Shown here: piece after piece, positions 1 to 8,574 of the stretch
Position numbering within the stretch: position 1 is the stretch's first letter
Layout of the letters: every line of letters starts with the position of its first letter
Assembly (NCBI GenBank): GCA_041748175.1
Contig: JBGTDU010000044.1
Location: forward strand, 1 to 64,000
Origin: JAHEJB01 sp041748175
Lineage (GTDB): Bacteria; Bacteroidota; Rhodothermia; Rhodothermales; Rubricoccaceae
Length of the DNA: 64,000 nt
Direction of reading: 5' to 3'
Translations under genes and position numbers: made by a program
The notes under the pieces: generated by a model
Told to the model about the DNA's origin: nothing
Databases searched by the model: none
What the model saw: the letters and a program-made list of their open reading frames with translations, nothing else

Positions 1-645
1 GCCGGGATTCGAGAAGTCCACGTCTTCTATGCTGGCAATGTCAAGGTCCTCGCCCTGATACCCTGGGTAGGCATTGAGCCAGGCCCCGTACCGGTAGGCG
101 CTCCAGTCGCGGTCGGCGAAGGCCTCATAGGCGACCTCGCCGTCGCGGCCCTGTCCTCGCCAGGTGAAGTAGCCGGTCCACAACCCGATCTCCAGCGCCC
201 CGGCGATGGCGCTCCGAATCCAGCTCCCGTTGTACGCCTGGCCCAACCCCGGAACGACGGCAGACATTCCAAAGGCCAGCGCCGGATTCCTGCGCCCTGC
301 GGATCGGGGCGCGTCATCGTTCGGGTGTTCGTCGCCGGAATCCGGACTGAGCATGTCCACATGAAGGTTTCCCGTTAGCGCGCGTGCGTCGGCTTGCGTC
401 GCCAGTATGAGAACACCAGGCATCGCGCCAACTTCCTCCCGGTGGGCGAACACCACTCGGGCCGCGAGCGCGCACCGCGGGAGTCTCGCCGCATCCTTGA
501 CAGCGCCTTTCTCTACGTGCGTCACGTTCACCGGCACATCCTGGGGCGCCGACTTCCGCTGATCCTTTTCGGGTGTCCCAGCCAAAACGGAGGAGGCCGC
601 AAACAGAGCTACAAGAAGTAGCGAGACATTCAGCTTTGCATTCAT
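1..645 (-). CDS. DUF5683-like membrane protein, cut by the left edge
   Basis: This is the 5' part of a gene that runs off the left edge; 215 codons are visible without a stop. The ATG at 645 is followed by a clear signal peptide (about residues 1-22, ending VLA). A variable segment follows, then the motif PGLGQAYNG starting at residue 132, which leads into a hydrophobic stretch (IAGALEIGLW). That motif and the exported N-terminus are typical of DUF5683 proteins, small membrane proteins of unknown function common in Bacteroidota. It starts 12 bp after the stop of the upstream HExxH protein, so it is very likely the last visible gene of the porU-porV operon. The family name is from recall of the motif, and the missing C-terminus prevents a firmer call. 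Confidence 0.65.
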   Translation of the reverse strand, partial: MNAKLNVSLLLVALFAASSVLAGTPEKDQRKSAPQDVPVNVTHVEKGAVKDAARLPRCALAARVVFAHREEVGAMPGVLILATQADARALTGNLHVDMLSPDSGDEHPNDDAPRSAGRRNPALAFGMSAVVPGLGQAYNGSWIRSAIAGALEIGLWTGYFTWRGQGRDGEVAYEAFADRDWSAYRYGAWLNAYPGYQGEDLDIASIEDVDFSNPG

Positions 646-657
646 CACGATCACCAT

Positions 658-3600
658 CTAAAAGTCGAATTCAAAAAGAGCGCCGAAGTGGAATTGGAAC
701 TCGTTGCCGTAGGTCACGAAGTCCTGGCCGTCGGGGGTGAGGAAGCCGTCGTCGAGCGGAAGGTTGAACTCGTCGATGGCGTACGTGGCCGAGGCAAAGA
801 ACGCGGTCGGAAAAAGGTAGAAGGACGACAATCCCAACCGAAGTTCAGCGCCAAGGTCTTTGCGGAAGGAACCGACGTCCGTCGTAGAGCCCGACCACGC
901 CGAGGCCGCGTCCGCGTACACACGCGCGTAAAGCTTGTCAAAGTAGAGGAAACCAAACTGGCGGTTCAGGTTCGGAAGAAGCGGAAAGGTATACGCAGCC
1001 TGGAGCCAGAGCGTCTCGTTTCCACCCAATGCGTAGAAGGGATAGCCTCGCGCGCCCACGAGCCCGCCGACGTAATCGTTGAAGAACGAATCCACCTCGT
1101 CGCCGAGAATGGTCGAGCCCTTCGCACGGAATGAAAGCCCGTGCGCGCCGCCGAGGAAACGGCCCGGCAGCAAGCGACTGTAGCGCGCATCAATCGAGAA
1201 GCGGTGGAAATTGAAGGACTCGTAGATCGGGATCAGGCGGCCGTCCTCGACATCGAACCGGTCGAGGAGTTCGCTGGGCTCGTATTCGTAGCCGAGGACG
1301 ACGCGAAGGCCTTCGGGAATGACATCGGCGGAACGGCTCGGCCTGAGGCGTTCGAAATAGGCGTTCGCCATGACGGCCCGGCCCCGGAAGTACGTGTCCG
1401 AAGAAGCGGGGATGGACGCGCCGAACTCCGGCGAGAAGAACGCCTCGGTCTTGACCGAATACGGGCTGTACCGGTAACCGAGCTCAAGTGAGAGATTTCT
1501 GCTGAGCTTGCTTCGGGCGAAGACATCAACCTCGAACAAGGAATAGGAAAGGTCGGTGTAGGTCGTGTCCGGCAGGCAGGCCGTGCAGGGACTTTCCTCG
1601 AACGAGAGGCCGTCCTCCACGCCGCGCGTAAGGTTGTAGAGTTCAAGCGAGATCTGGGGCGACCACGACCTCCGGATCATCGGAAGGCCCTTCTTATAGT
1701 CAATCTGGAGGAAGAGGTCGCGGTCCAGCGAGTTGAGCCGCGACGGATCGAAGAAATCGGCAACATCGTCTGCCGGTCGGGACGCCGGGGCTACCAGCAC
1801 ACCCGTCAGGAACGAAAGGCCGTCGAGGATTTCACGCGAGGTTGCGTAAAAACCCACCTTGGTATTCGCCAGTTCGCGCCCAAGCCGACCCTGCTCCGCG
1901 TCGACGGCGTCTCGGCGCGGCGACGAGTAGCGGTCTATTCTGACGACCGGGAATACCGAGAAGGAGGTGAATGCGTTGCCGTATTTGCGTAGCGTGCCGA
2001 TCGGCGCATCCGGCGCGGGGTCGTCTCCGGCGAGCGGGAGAGCGAGGCGCCGCTCCGTGTGTACGCGCGTGTAAGCGTCCGTGGCGAGGGGGCCGAGGTC
2101 GGTATCGTCCGCGGCATTCAGGGTGGCGTAGTCGAAGATAGTTGCCTCCGACGGATCGGAACCTCCTTTCTGCGTTACCGGAGGAGGGGTGTAGGCGATG
2201 ACATCGGCAAATCCTTCTGCAGGCAGCGTCGCAATCTTGTAGCCGTCGTGCTGGAAACGGGCAAACGCAATCTCCCCCGTAGGGCTCGCAGAAGGCATGA
2301 ATGCGCCGCCGAGGACGTTGGTGAGCGGCGATAATTGTCCTCTATCCGGCCTGCTATACAGGTTGTAGATCCCGGAGACATCCGACACGATAATCAGTGA
2401 GTCATCTGGCTTGAATGCGGGGCTTCGCTCGTCGGCGTCGGCCTGGTCAACGACCATCTCGACGTCTCCGCCTTCTGCCGGGATTCGGTAGATGCCGCGC
2501 CCGGCCTCGCGGCTCGATCCGAAGTAGATCCACTCACCATCGGGGCGCCACACCGGCTCGCTCACTTGCGTGCCATCTGAAAACGCGGTCAGGTTCCGTA
2601 TGGTCGCTTCCGGATTTTCCTGGGTGAGGTCCATCAGGAAGAGGTTGGTCGAGCCATCTCGCTGGCCGACGTAAACGAGTCGGTTGCCGTCCGGGCTGAT
2701 GGCGGGCTCGGCGGCCCGCCGGTCGTGTGTGAGGCGCGTTGATTCCTCTTCTTCCAAATCGAATCGGTAGAGGTCGGAGAATCGGCGGCCACGGTTGTTG
2801 TCGGCGACTTTGGCGTAGATGATGGACTGGCCGTCAGGCATCCAGGCAAACCGCCCGCCGACGCCGCCGATCAGCGGTTTTCCGAGCGCGCAGGCATGGC
2901 CGCCGATCTCCGTTTCCAGCCCGTCGATGCGGTAGCTGCTTTCATCGCCGGTGGTGAGGTCGCGGACGTAGAGCGAGAGGACATTGAAATCCTGACGCTT
3001 GTTGGAGAGGTAGGCAAGCCGGGCTCCGTCGGGCGAGTAGGCCGGATAGAGGTTGGTGAAACCCTCGGCTTCGATCACTTCGCCTTCCACGCTGTTCGCA
3101 CGAATCTCTGCTGTACGACTCTCATACTCGGCCGTGAGATCACTCTGCCAGCGATTGAAAACCTCATCGGCGGGTTCATCCACAGCATCCGAGATGGCGC
3201 GCTCCACGTTCCAGTTGCTGAACCGCGAAAGCTCGTCCGAGACCTCACGCAGGATCTCTTCGCCATACGTATTGGCGAGGAAGTGCGTGAAGGCGAACCC
3301 GTGGTTGTACACCTGCTCGCGCTGGAGCGAAGTCTTCGATGCGAACGTGCCCATCTCGTCAAGCGAGAAGCCCTCGCCCGCGAGCAGCTGGGTTCGGAGG
3401 ATCATGTCGCGGTGGGAATCCCAGCTATCGTAACCCAGGCCCTCGCGCTGGTACTGGGCCGTGCCCTCGGCCAGCCATGCCGGATTGTTCAGCACGGGGA
3501 CCGGGTAGGAGACGATGGCGTCGGGATAACCGTAGAGGACATCGGGGCGGCGGACTTCCTCGTAGTCGAGATACTGGAGGTAGTAGAATGGCCGTCGGCG

Positions 3601-4113
3601 GCTGCCGCGCATCGTCTTCTGGACCTGCACGATGTGCGTGAACTCGTGGGTGATCACATTCCGCAGCCAGCCGTGCGCGCCGCGAAGTGTGGATTCGAGG
3701 GCGGGCGCCCAGATCTGAATCTTGTTGTCGAAGAAGTAGGCCGCGCCGTTCGAGTAGTCCTCGTAATCAACCAGAATGATCGCGACGCGCTCGGGCTCAT
3801 AGGCATAGAGCGAAGTGATCGGCTCGTAGATCTCTTCGGCAATCCGCGCGGCGACCCGCGCGCTCCGGCTGGCATCTTCTCCCGTCGAATCGGCGTGGAA
3901 GTGGACGTCGAAGTGCTCCGTCTCGATCGTGTACCACTCCAGGCCCGGGCGGACAAAGTCCATCTGGGATGGCCAGGCTTGGGCCGCGGCCTGCGGCGCA
4001 AGAAGTGAAAAGTGAGAAGTGAGAAGGATGAGCGACACGACTAAACAACAACGCCGTCCGACTGATGCGGCCCTCCCTTTTCCCTTTCCCCTTTTCCCTT
4101 TTCCGTTTCTCAT
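658..4113 (-). CDS. Exported HExxH peptidase-like protein with PD40/TolB-like propeller and C-terminal beta-barrel
   Basis: A protein of about 1150 residues. After a signal peptide it has a gluzincin-type metallopeptidase-like domain with HEFTH at about residues 156-160 and a downstream WLAEG glutamate near residue 213. A series of PD40 (TolB-like) propeller repeats with SPDG motifs follows, then a long beta-rich C-terminus ending in phenylalanine, as in outer-membrane barrels. Substrate unknown. The ATG at 4113 overlaps the TGA of the upstream gene (ATGA), suggesting coupled translation; a start at 4215 is also open but would lie inside the upstream gene. The first 35 or so codons are built from simple 7-bp repeats, so even the signal peptide is repeat-derived. 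A paralogue lies at 41622-44789. Confidence 0.75.
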   Translation of the reverse strand: MRNGKGKRGKGKGRAASVGRRCCLVVSLILLTSHFSLLAPQAAAQAWPSQMDFVRPGLEWYTIETEHFDVHFHADSTGEDASRSARVAARIAEEIYEPITSLYAYEPERVAIILVDYEDYSNGAAYFFDNKIQIWAPALESTLRGAHGWLRNVITHEFTHIVQVQKTMRGSRRRPFYYLQYLDYEEVRRPDVLYGYPDAIVSYPVPVLNNPAWLAEGTAQYQREGLGYDSWDSHRDMILRTQLLAGEGFSLDEMGTFASKTSLQREQVYNHGFAFTHFLANTYGEEILREVSDELSRFSNWNVERAISDAVDEPADEVFNRWQSDLTAEYESRTAEIRANSVEGEVIEAEGFTNLYPAYSPDGARLAYLSNKRQDFNVLSLYVRDLTTGDESSYRIDGLETEIGGHACALGKPLIGGVGGRFAWMPDGQSIIYAKVADNNRGRRFSDLYRFDLEEEESTRLTHDRRAAEPAISPDGNRLVYVGQRDGSTNLFLMDLTQENPEATIRNLTAFSDGTQVSEPVWRPDGEWIYFGSSREAGRGIYRIPAEGGDVEMVVDQADADERSPAFKPDDSLIIVSDVSGIYNLYSRPDRGQLSPLTNVLGGAFMPSASPTGEIAFARFQHDGYKIATLPAEGFADVIAYTPPPVTQKGGSDPSEATIFDYATLNAADDTDLGPLATDAYTRVHTERRLALPLAGDDPAPDAPIGTLRKYGNAFTSFSVFPVVRIDRYSSPRRDAVDAEQGRLGRELANTKVGFYATSREILDGLSFLTGVLVAPASRPADDVADFFDPSRLNSLDRDLFLQIDYKKGLPMIRRSWSPQISLELYNLTRGVEDGLSFEESPCTACLPDTTYTDLSYSLFEVDVFARSKLSRNLSLELGYRYSPYSVKTEAFFSPEFGASIPASSDTYFRGRAVMANAYFERLRPSRSADVIPEGLRVVLGYEYEPSELLDRFDVEDGRLIPIYESFNFHRFSIDARYSRLLPGRFLGGAHGLSFRAKGSTILGDEVDSFFNDYVGGLVGARGYPFYALGGNETLWLQAAYTFPLLPNLNRQFGFLYFDKLYARVYADAASAWSGSTTDVGSFRKDLGAELRLGLSSFYLFPTAFFASATYAIDEFNLPLDDGFLTPDGQDFVTYGNEFQFHFGALFEFDF
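4001..4112. repeat. Heptad-repeat element E1 (inside the N-terminal coding region)
   Basis: Two arrays of degenerate 7-bp units flank a short core. At 4071-4112 six units of the TTTTCCC type run up to the stop codon of the upstream minus-strand gene. At 4002-4029 there are units GAAGTGA, AAAGTGA, GAAGTGA, GAAGGAT. On the minus strand this reads stop codon, purine-rich heptads, core, pyrimidine-rich heptads. The element is translated as the start and signal peptide of the HExxH protein. Confidence 0.75.
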
Positions 4114-7100
4114 CGGATTACCGCCATTCTTATGAGTCTGGAGTCCTCGCGACCTGAGGCTGTTCTGGCCGTGACGCGCGCGAAGTAGACGCCGCTCGGC
4201 GCATTGGTGGTCCATTCGACTTCCGTCGGAATGCCGCCTCGAACCGCGCCCGCATCGAGTTCGGCCACGAAAGATCCGGCGAGATCGACGATGAGGATGG
4301 ACACGTCAGCGTCTTCACTGGTACGGAAACGCAGGAACGTGCGGCCGTCGCGGACGGGGTTGGGCCAGTTGTAGGTCTCAGTTTCGTCGAGGAGGGTGGC
4401 CAAAGTCGTTCCCGGCGTTCCGTCAATCTGTATTGATCCCATGCTCATAGGATTCGCGTGGCGTTGACCCCACGGAAGGACACCGAGATTCCCCAGGTCC
4501 CAGACGCGTAGAAGTCCATCTTCGGAGAGAGCGAACAGGGCGCCATCGGCAAGAAGCGGCGTCGCGGCCATGCGAATTCCAACCGGAAGCGGGAATCCCT
4601 GCGTCGGCGCTCCCGACCGGGCTGGCAGAAAGGCGTGAAGCGACCCTCTCGCCTCGACAATCACCCCAAGTTCTCCGTCCGCCGTCATTTCGGCGATCAG
4701 GGGTTGCACACGCGTAGGCGCGTTATTTGCCATGCCGGGAATCAGGATTGGAAAGCCAGCGACAACAGCCCCGCTTTGCGAATACGCCACGAGCATGTTT
4801 CCCGCGAAGGCGATGACATCGAGGAATCCATCGTCATCGAGATCACTCAGGCTCAACTGCGCTCCCAACGTCCCAGTACCGTCCTGCCACAGCCGCCGAA
4901 TCACCCCTTCTGGAAGAAGCCAGGTGATAGCATTTTCTGCGCGGTCTAGTACCGCGCCAACTAGCTCGCCTCCTTCCGTCCCCATGGCGAAGGAGCCAGG
5001 ATCTCCGCCGGTCGTCCAGACGGCGCCATCGGCCGATCGCACTTGAAGATCATCGGACGCGACAAGCCCAATACCAGGCACAAACGAGATTGCCCTCGTG
5101 TCATTGGCCAGGCCGACGTCCACCTCGACCCAGGAGTCTAGCGCGCGGTCCAGCCGGACGGCCCTTTGTCCCTGCGGCGTGAGCCCCAAGGCGTAGAACT
5201 GCTGCCCGACGGCAATCAACGATGGCCCCAACTCGGAGGGAAGCAACTGCGGTAGCACAAAATTGTAGGTATACGACTCGGCAACTCCGGTCCGGTTGAT
5301 CAAATCGAGCCGAGCGCGGCCTTCCTCATCCGTCAGCCGGGCGAGATAGCCATCTTCCGTAACAACCAGACCGCTACCGCCAGGAAGCGTGAGTAGTTCG
5401 TCTCCCGATTGGGAGTCGAACACGCGCAACAGGCTAGAGTCGTCGGGGTCAGCTGTTCCCTGGACCACCAGCAATCCTCCGTTTTCGTCGTTCATCTGAA
5501 CAAGATGATCGTGAACTCTAAGGCTCGATGTCGAGCTGCCAACGCTCGCCTCTCTCCAAAGTGCACTACGTGGCGAAATGCCGAGGTCCGAATTTCCAAT
5601 CCCTACCAAAAAAGACATCAATGCCCCCGACGCGCTGAAATCCGAGAGCTCAACAAAGCTCGGCCCGCCCTCGGAAGCATCCGACGAGGGGAAGGTGTCC
5701 GGCCCGAACCGGTTCTCGTACAGCTGAATCTGTTGGCCGGTGGCCGTGATGGCTGTGGCCGGGTTGCCTTCGTACCAGAAATCGAACGGCGTGCCCAGCG
5801 CGACGCCGCCGTTCCCGAATCCTAGATCCTGCCCGCTATCGGCTTCTTCCACATCTACGCCGCGGCGATCCGGGTCGGCATTCACGCGGTTGGAGGCCAG
5901 GCCATCGCGCAGAACGCGCTCGTCTATGTGCCAGATCAGGATTCCGCCATCGAAGCGCTCGCCCTGGTCGGCGACGCCGGGAAGTGCCCGGTCGTAGGGC
6001 TCGGCAGCCACGACGACGCCGCCTTCAAATGCGCTGACGTTGAAGCGGTCGAAGCCCTCGGCCCCGAGTGGAATCCGCTGCTCGACGATCTGCCCATCCC
6101 GGTAGATCGAAAGGACGAGGTCGTCGGATTCGGCAGCGCGCTGGCGGTTCTCGACCAGGAAGTACTCCGCCCCGGAGATCGGCACGCGGACAGCATCCGA
6201 AAATCCCAACGCCGAAACCGCCCCCAACGTAGCCTCTTGCGGATCGGTGGCGGGTGAGATCTCGACGGGAATATTCCAACCGAGGTACTGCTTGGTCCAC
6301 GCCGAGGGCTCGGGCGGGAACAGCCCGTTGAACGCGAAGATGCCCAGCGGGTCCATCAGCCCGAACGGGCCAATGGCGCTTTCGCCGGTTTCCGCATTGA
6401 AGAGATCGGGCACGCCGAGAAATGAGAAAAACGACGCGGCAAGGAAGCCGTTGATGGAAAACTCCGCCACGAAGTCCTCATCGGCGATGAAGTCGCGCCC
6501 TAGCCGGGACTCCGTCTCCGGCATAACGAGGGTGCTCTGAACGGGAAACCCGTTGAACGTGATGGGCGCGCCGGGCGATAGCCGCTGCAACGCGGATGCG
6601 TCGAAGAAGAGCGATGGCAGGTCTTGAGGGGTCCGGTCGAGCGACGTGCCCGTGAGCTCGATGTCGCGCCCCGCCCCTGCGTGGAAGAGGACGAGCGCCG
6701 TCGTGACCGGATTGAATCCCGAGAGGTCGAACGTGCTCTGCTGGCTCGCCAGCGCCCAGGCTTCACGAATCAAAGCGGCGAGTTTGCCGAGTTCCGCGTC
6801 CGAGTCCGAGTTTTCGCCGACGGGGCTATAGGCTGCCATCGGCTGGGACACCCGGATGATCTCCGGAACGAGGTGGGTGCTCACCACGGTCCGGCCGTCG
6901 CTCACGTGCTCGACGTAGTGGCTCAGGAAATCGAGGTGGGCCTGGAAATAGCCCGCGTCGTGAGGAAGCGGGTCGACGGAAACCTCCAGCCCCCGATACA
7001 AATCGTCCGAGAACGTGCCGTCGCCGGTGGTGAACCGGGAGGAGTCTGGCTGGAACTCGACGCGCAACGCGACGACATCGTAGAACTGCGCAGCGGGTCG

Positions 7101-7277
7101 CTGTAGAACGTCGATCCCGCTTCCTCCTTGAGCCCGGAGAGCGTGCGTAAGCGTCCGGGCGGTCGCACGCTCCTGCGCAATTGTTCGCTCGCCACCCACG
7201 AGGCAAAGGAGCCCAATGAAAAGGCCGCGCATCACACGTGCGGCGATGCGCGGCCTTGAAAGCGACAAAAGCGTCAT
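4110..7277 (-). CDS. Exported M6-like pseudopeptidase with FG-GAP-like repeat and T9SS type A sorting domain
   Basis: A 1055-residue exported protein. The N-terminus carries a hydrophobic signal segment ending at about residue 35. Around residues 270-340 it resembles the core of M6 (immune inhibitor A-like) metallopeptidases, including VPDLF, GPFGLMDP and a downstream W-x-K-x-x-L-G-W segment. The expected HEFGH before LGVPDL is replaced by ASFFS, so the zinc site is lost. An FG-GAP-like repeat (LSDLDDDGFLD) lies around residue 800, and the last 85 or so residues are a T9SS type A sorting domain (NWPNP start, SGVYFARV). It is therefore probably exported by the T9SS. It starts 21 bp after porV. 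A second possible start is the Met at 7232, directly before the hydrophobic segment. Confidence 0.7.
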   Translation of the reverse strand: MTLLSLSRPRIAARVMRGLFIGLLCLVGGERTIAQERATARTLTHALRAQGGSGIDVLQRPAAQFYDVVALRVEFQPDSSRFTTGDGTFSDDLYRGLEVSVDPLPHDAGYFQAHLDFLSHYVEHVSDGRTVVSTHLVPEIIRVSQPMAAYSPVGENSDSDAELGKLAALIREAWALASQQSTFDLSGFNPVTTALVLFHAGAGRDIELTGTSLDRTPQDLPSLFFDASALQRLSPGAPITFNGFPVQSTLVMPETESRLGRDFIADEDFVAEFSINGFLAASFFSFLGVPDLFNAETGESAIGPFGLMDPLGIFAFNGLFPPEPSAWTKQYLGWNIPVEISPATDPQEATLGAVSALGFSDAVRVPISGAEYFLVENRQRAAESDDLVLSIYRDGQIVEQRIPLGAEGFDRFNVSAFEGGVVVAAEPYDRALPGVADQGERFDGGILIWHIDERVLRDGLASNRVNADPDRRGVDVEEADSGQDLGFGNGGVALGTPFDFWYEGNPATAITATGQQIQLYENRFGPDTFPSSDASEGGPSFVELSDFSASGALMSFLVGIGNSDLGISPRSALWREASVGSSTSSLRVHDHLVQMNDENGGLLVVQGTADPDDSSLLRVFDSQSGDELLTLPGGSGLVVTEDGYLARLTDEEGRARLDLINRTGVAESYTYNFVLPQLLPSELGPSLIAVGQQFYALGLTPQGQRAVRLDRALDSWVEVDVGLANDTRAISFVPGIGLVASDDLQVRSADGAVWTTGGDPGSFAMGTEGGELVGAVLDRAENAITWLLPEGVIRRLWQDGTGTLGAQLSLSDLDDDGFLDVIAFAGNMLVAYSQSGAVVAGFPILIPGMANNAPTRVQPLIAEMTADGELGVIVEARGSLHAFLPARSGAPTQGFPLPVGIRMAATPLLADGALFALSEDGLLRVWDLGNLGVLPWGQRHANPMSMGSIQIDGTPGTTLATLLDETETYNWPNPVRDGRTFLRFRTSEDADVSILIVDLAGSFVAELDAGAVRGGIPTEVEWTTNAPSGVYFARVTARTASGREDSRLIRMAVIR

Positions 7278-7298
7278 TGCGTCGGCAGGTGCTCTTGC

Positions 7299-8471
7299 CT
7301 AGCGGTTGATGTTGAGCATCACCGAGAAGCGAATCTGCTCGGCAAGCGGTGAGTTCTCCTCGAGCGCGTAGATGTACGACATATCTACACCCACGAGACT
7401 ATACCGGATACCGGCACCAAACGTCAGGAATTGGCGGTTTCCATTGGCCGGGTCCTCATAGAAGTAGCCCGTCCGCAGTGCGAAGAGGTCGCTGTACCAG
7501 TACTCAAGGCCGGTTCCGACGGTAAGCTGCTTGAGAAAACCAATGCTCTCACAAGTTGGGTCCTCAGAACAGGTAAAGACATCCTCCTCCCCTGGCACCG
7601 GAGGTGGGTTGTCGCCGACGTTGAGGTCCACCTCCTGCGAGCCCCACGAGGTGAAGATGGCCTTGTAGAAGGGATCGTAGCCGCCGTCGTCGTTGCGGGA
7701 GACGAGCAGCTTGCCGAGGTCCAGCGCCCACGTGATCTTGTTGAACTCATCGAGGTTGAACCCGACGGCCCCGCCAAAGCGAAGGTTGGTGGGGATGGCA
7801 TCGGCCTGCGCATTGTCCGAATACTGGATGGTTGGTCCCATGTTGGCGAGGTTGAAGCCAAGGCTAGGCTCGATCTTGCCTTCGCCAATCTGCGGCGTCC
7901 AGAGGAGACCAAGGTCCACGCCGACAGCGACACCTGCACGAGTCATCTGTTCCCCAACCACAGAGCCACCTGCCAAATTTGAGTAGATCAGGCGGAGACC
8001 CGTACCCACGGCTAAGTTCGACATGATATTTGTTCCGTACGAGGCGCCTATCGCCAGATCGTACGACTTGAACGTTCCTTGAGGGTTTCCGAACTCATCT
8101 GTCCGATCCTGTTCTCCTAGGTTCAAGAACGTAAGGTGCCCTGCGAAGGTACCTATCCCTTCAACGGAGTACTTACCTGCAAGATATTCGTAGAACAGGT
8201 CCGCGCCGAGCGCGGGTAGCCAAGGCGCATGAGTAAAGGTGACTTCCAACCCTTCCTGGCCCGCGAGGCCGGCAGGGTTCCAGTAAAGGGCGTTCGCGTT
8301 GTCGGCAATACCGACGCCGGTCATGCCCATGCCTGCTGCACGGCTGTCCGGCTCAATTTGCAGAAACGGCACCGCCGTTGTTTGAACAATCTGCGCCTGA
8401 ATGGAACCGGTCATGCCAACCAAAAGGGCGGCAATTCCGAACGCAGCGTTAAGAACACGAGTGGTCGTCAT
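7299..8471 (-). CDS. porV: PorV, T9SS outer-membrane shuttle protein
   Basis: A PorV/PorQ family beta-barrel. In the T9SS, PorV collects cargo at the outer-membrane translocon and passes it to the sortase PorU. After the signal peptide (ending IQAQ) the mature start has the family pattern FLQIEPDSRAAGMG followed by NANALYWNPAGLA. It lies directly downstream of porU, which strongly supports the name. I chose the ATG at 8471 because it gives a compact signal peptide; ATGs at 8495 and 8570 are also in frame. A TTG-N16-TAaccTTTG sequence upstream could be a Bacteroidota-type promoter. Length (390 residues) is normal for the family. Confidence 0.85.
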   Translation of the reverse strand: MTTTRVLNAAFGIAALLVGMTGSIQAQIVQTTAVPFLQIEPDSRAAGMGMTGVGIADNANALYWNPAGLAGQEGLEVTFTHAPWLPALGADLFYEYLAGKYSVEGIGTFAGHLTFLNLGEQDRTDEFGNPQGTFKSYDLAIGASYGTNIMSNLAVGTGLRLIYSNLAGGSVVGEQMTRAGVAVGVDLGLLWTPQIGEGKIEPSLGFNLANMGPTIQYSDNAQADAIPTNLRFGGAVGFNLDEFNKITWALDLGKLLVSRNDDGGYDPFYKAIFTSWGSQEVDLNVGDNPPPVPGEEDVFTCSEDPTCESIGFLKQLTVGTGLEYWYSDLFALRTGYFYEDPANGNRQFLTFGAGIRYSLVGVDMSYIYALEENSPLAEQIRFSVMLNINR

Positions 8472-8529
8472 AGAGTTAAGGGTTGATCTGGACATCAGAA
8501 TTAGACGCGCAAGAGCGGTCGTGAAGGTA

Positions 8530-8557
8530 CAAAGGTTACTTGTTGGGATACGTTCAA
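8530..8557 (-). promoter_or_regulatory. Possible Bacteroidota-type promoter for porV
   Basis: Read on the minus strand, TTG is followed after 16 bases by TAACCTTTG, close to the Bacteroidota -33/-7 pattern (TTG ... TAnnTTTG) but with one extra base in the -7 element. It lies 59 bp upstream of the chosen porV ATG and just after the porU stop. Weak evidence: a pattern match only. Confidence 0.3.
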
Positions 8558-8574
8558 TTCGCAGCCACACCGCG

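Noticed and set aside
2896..4008. 370-codon plus-strand frame inside the HExxH gene
   Set aside because: Antisense shadow; the minus strand carries HExxH and PD40 motifs.
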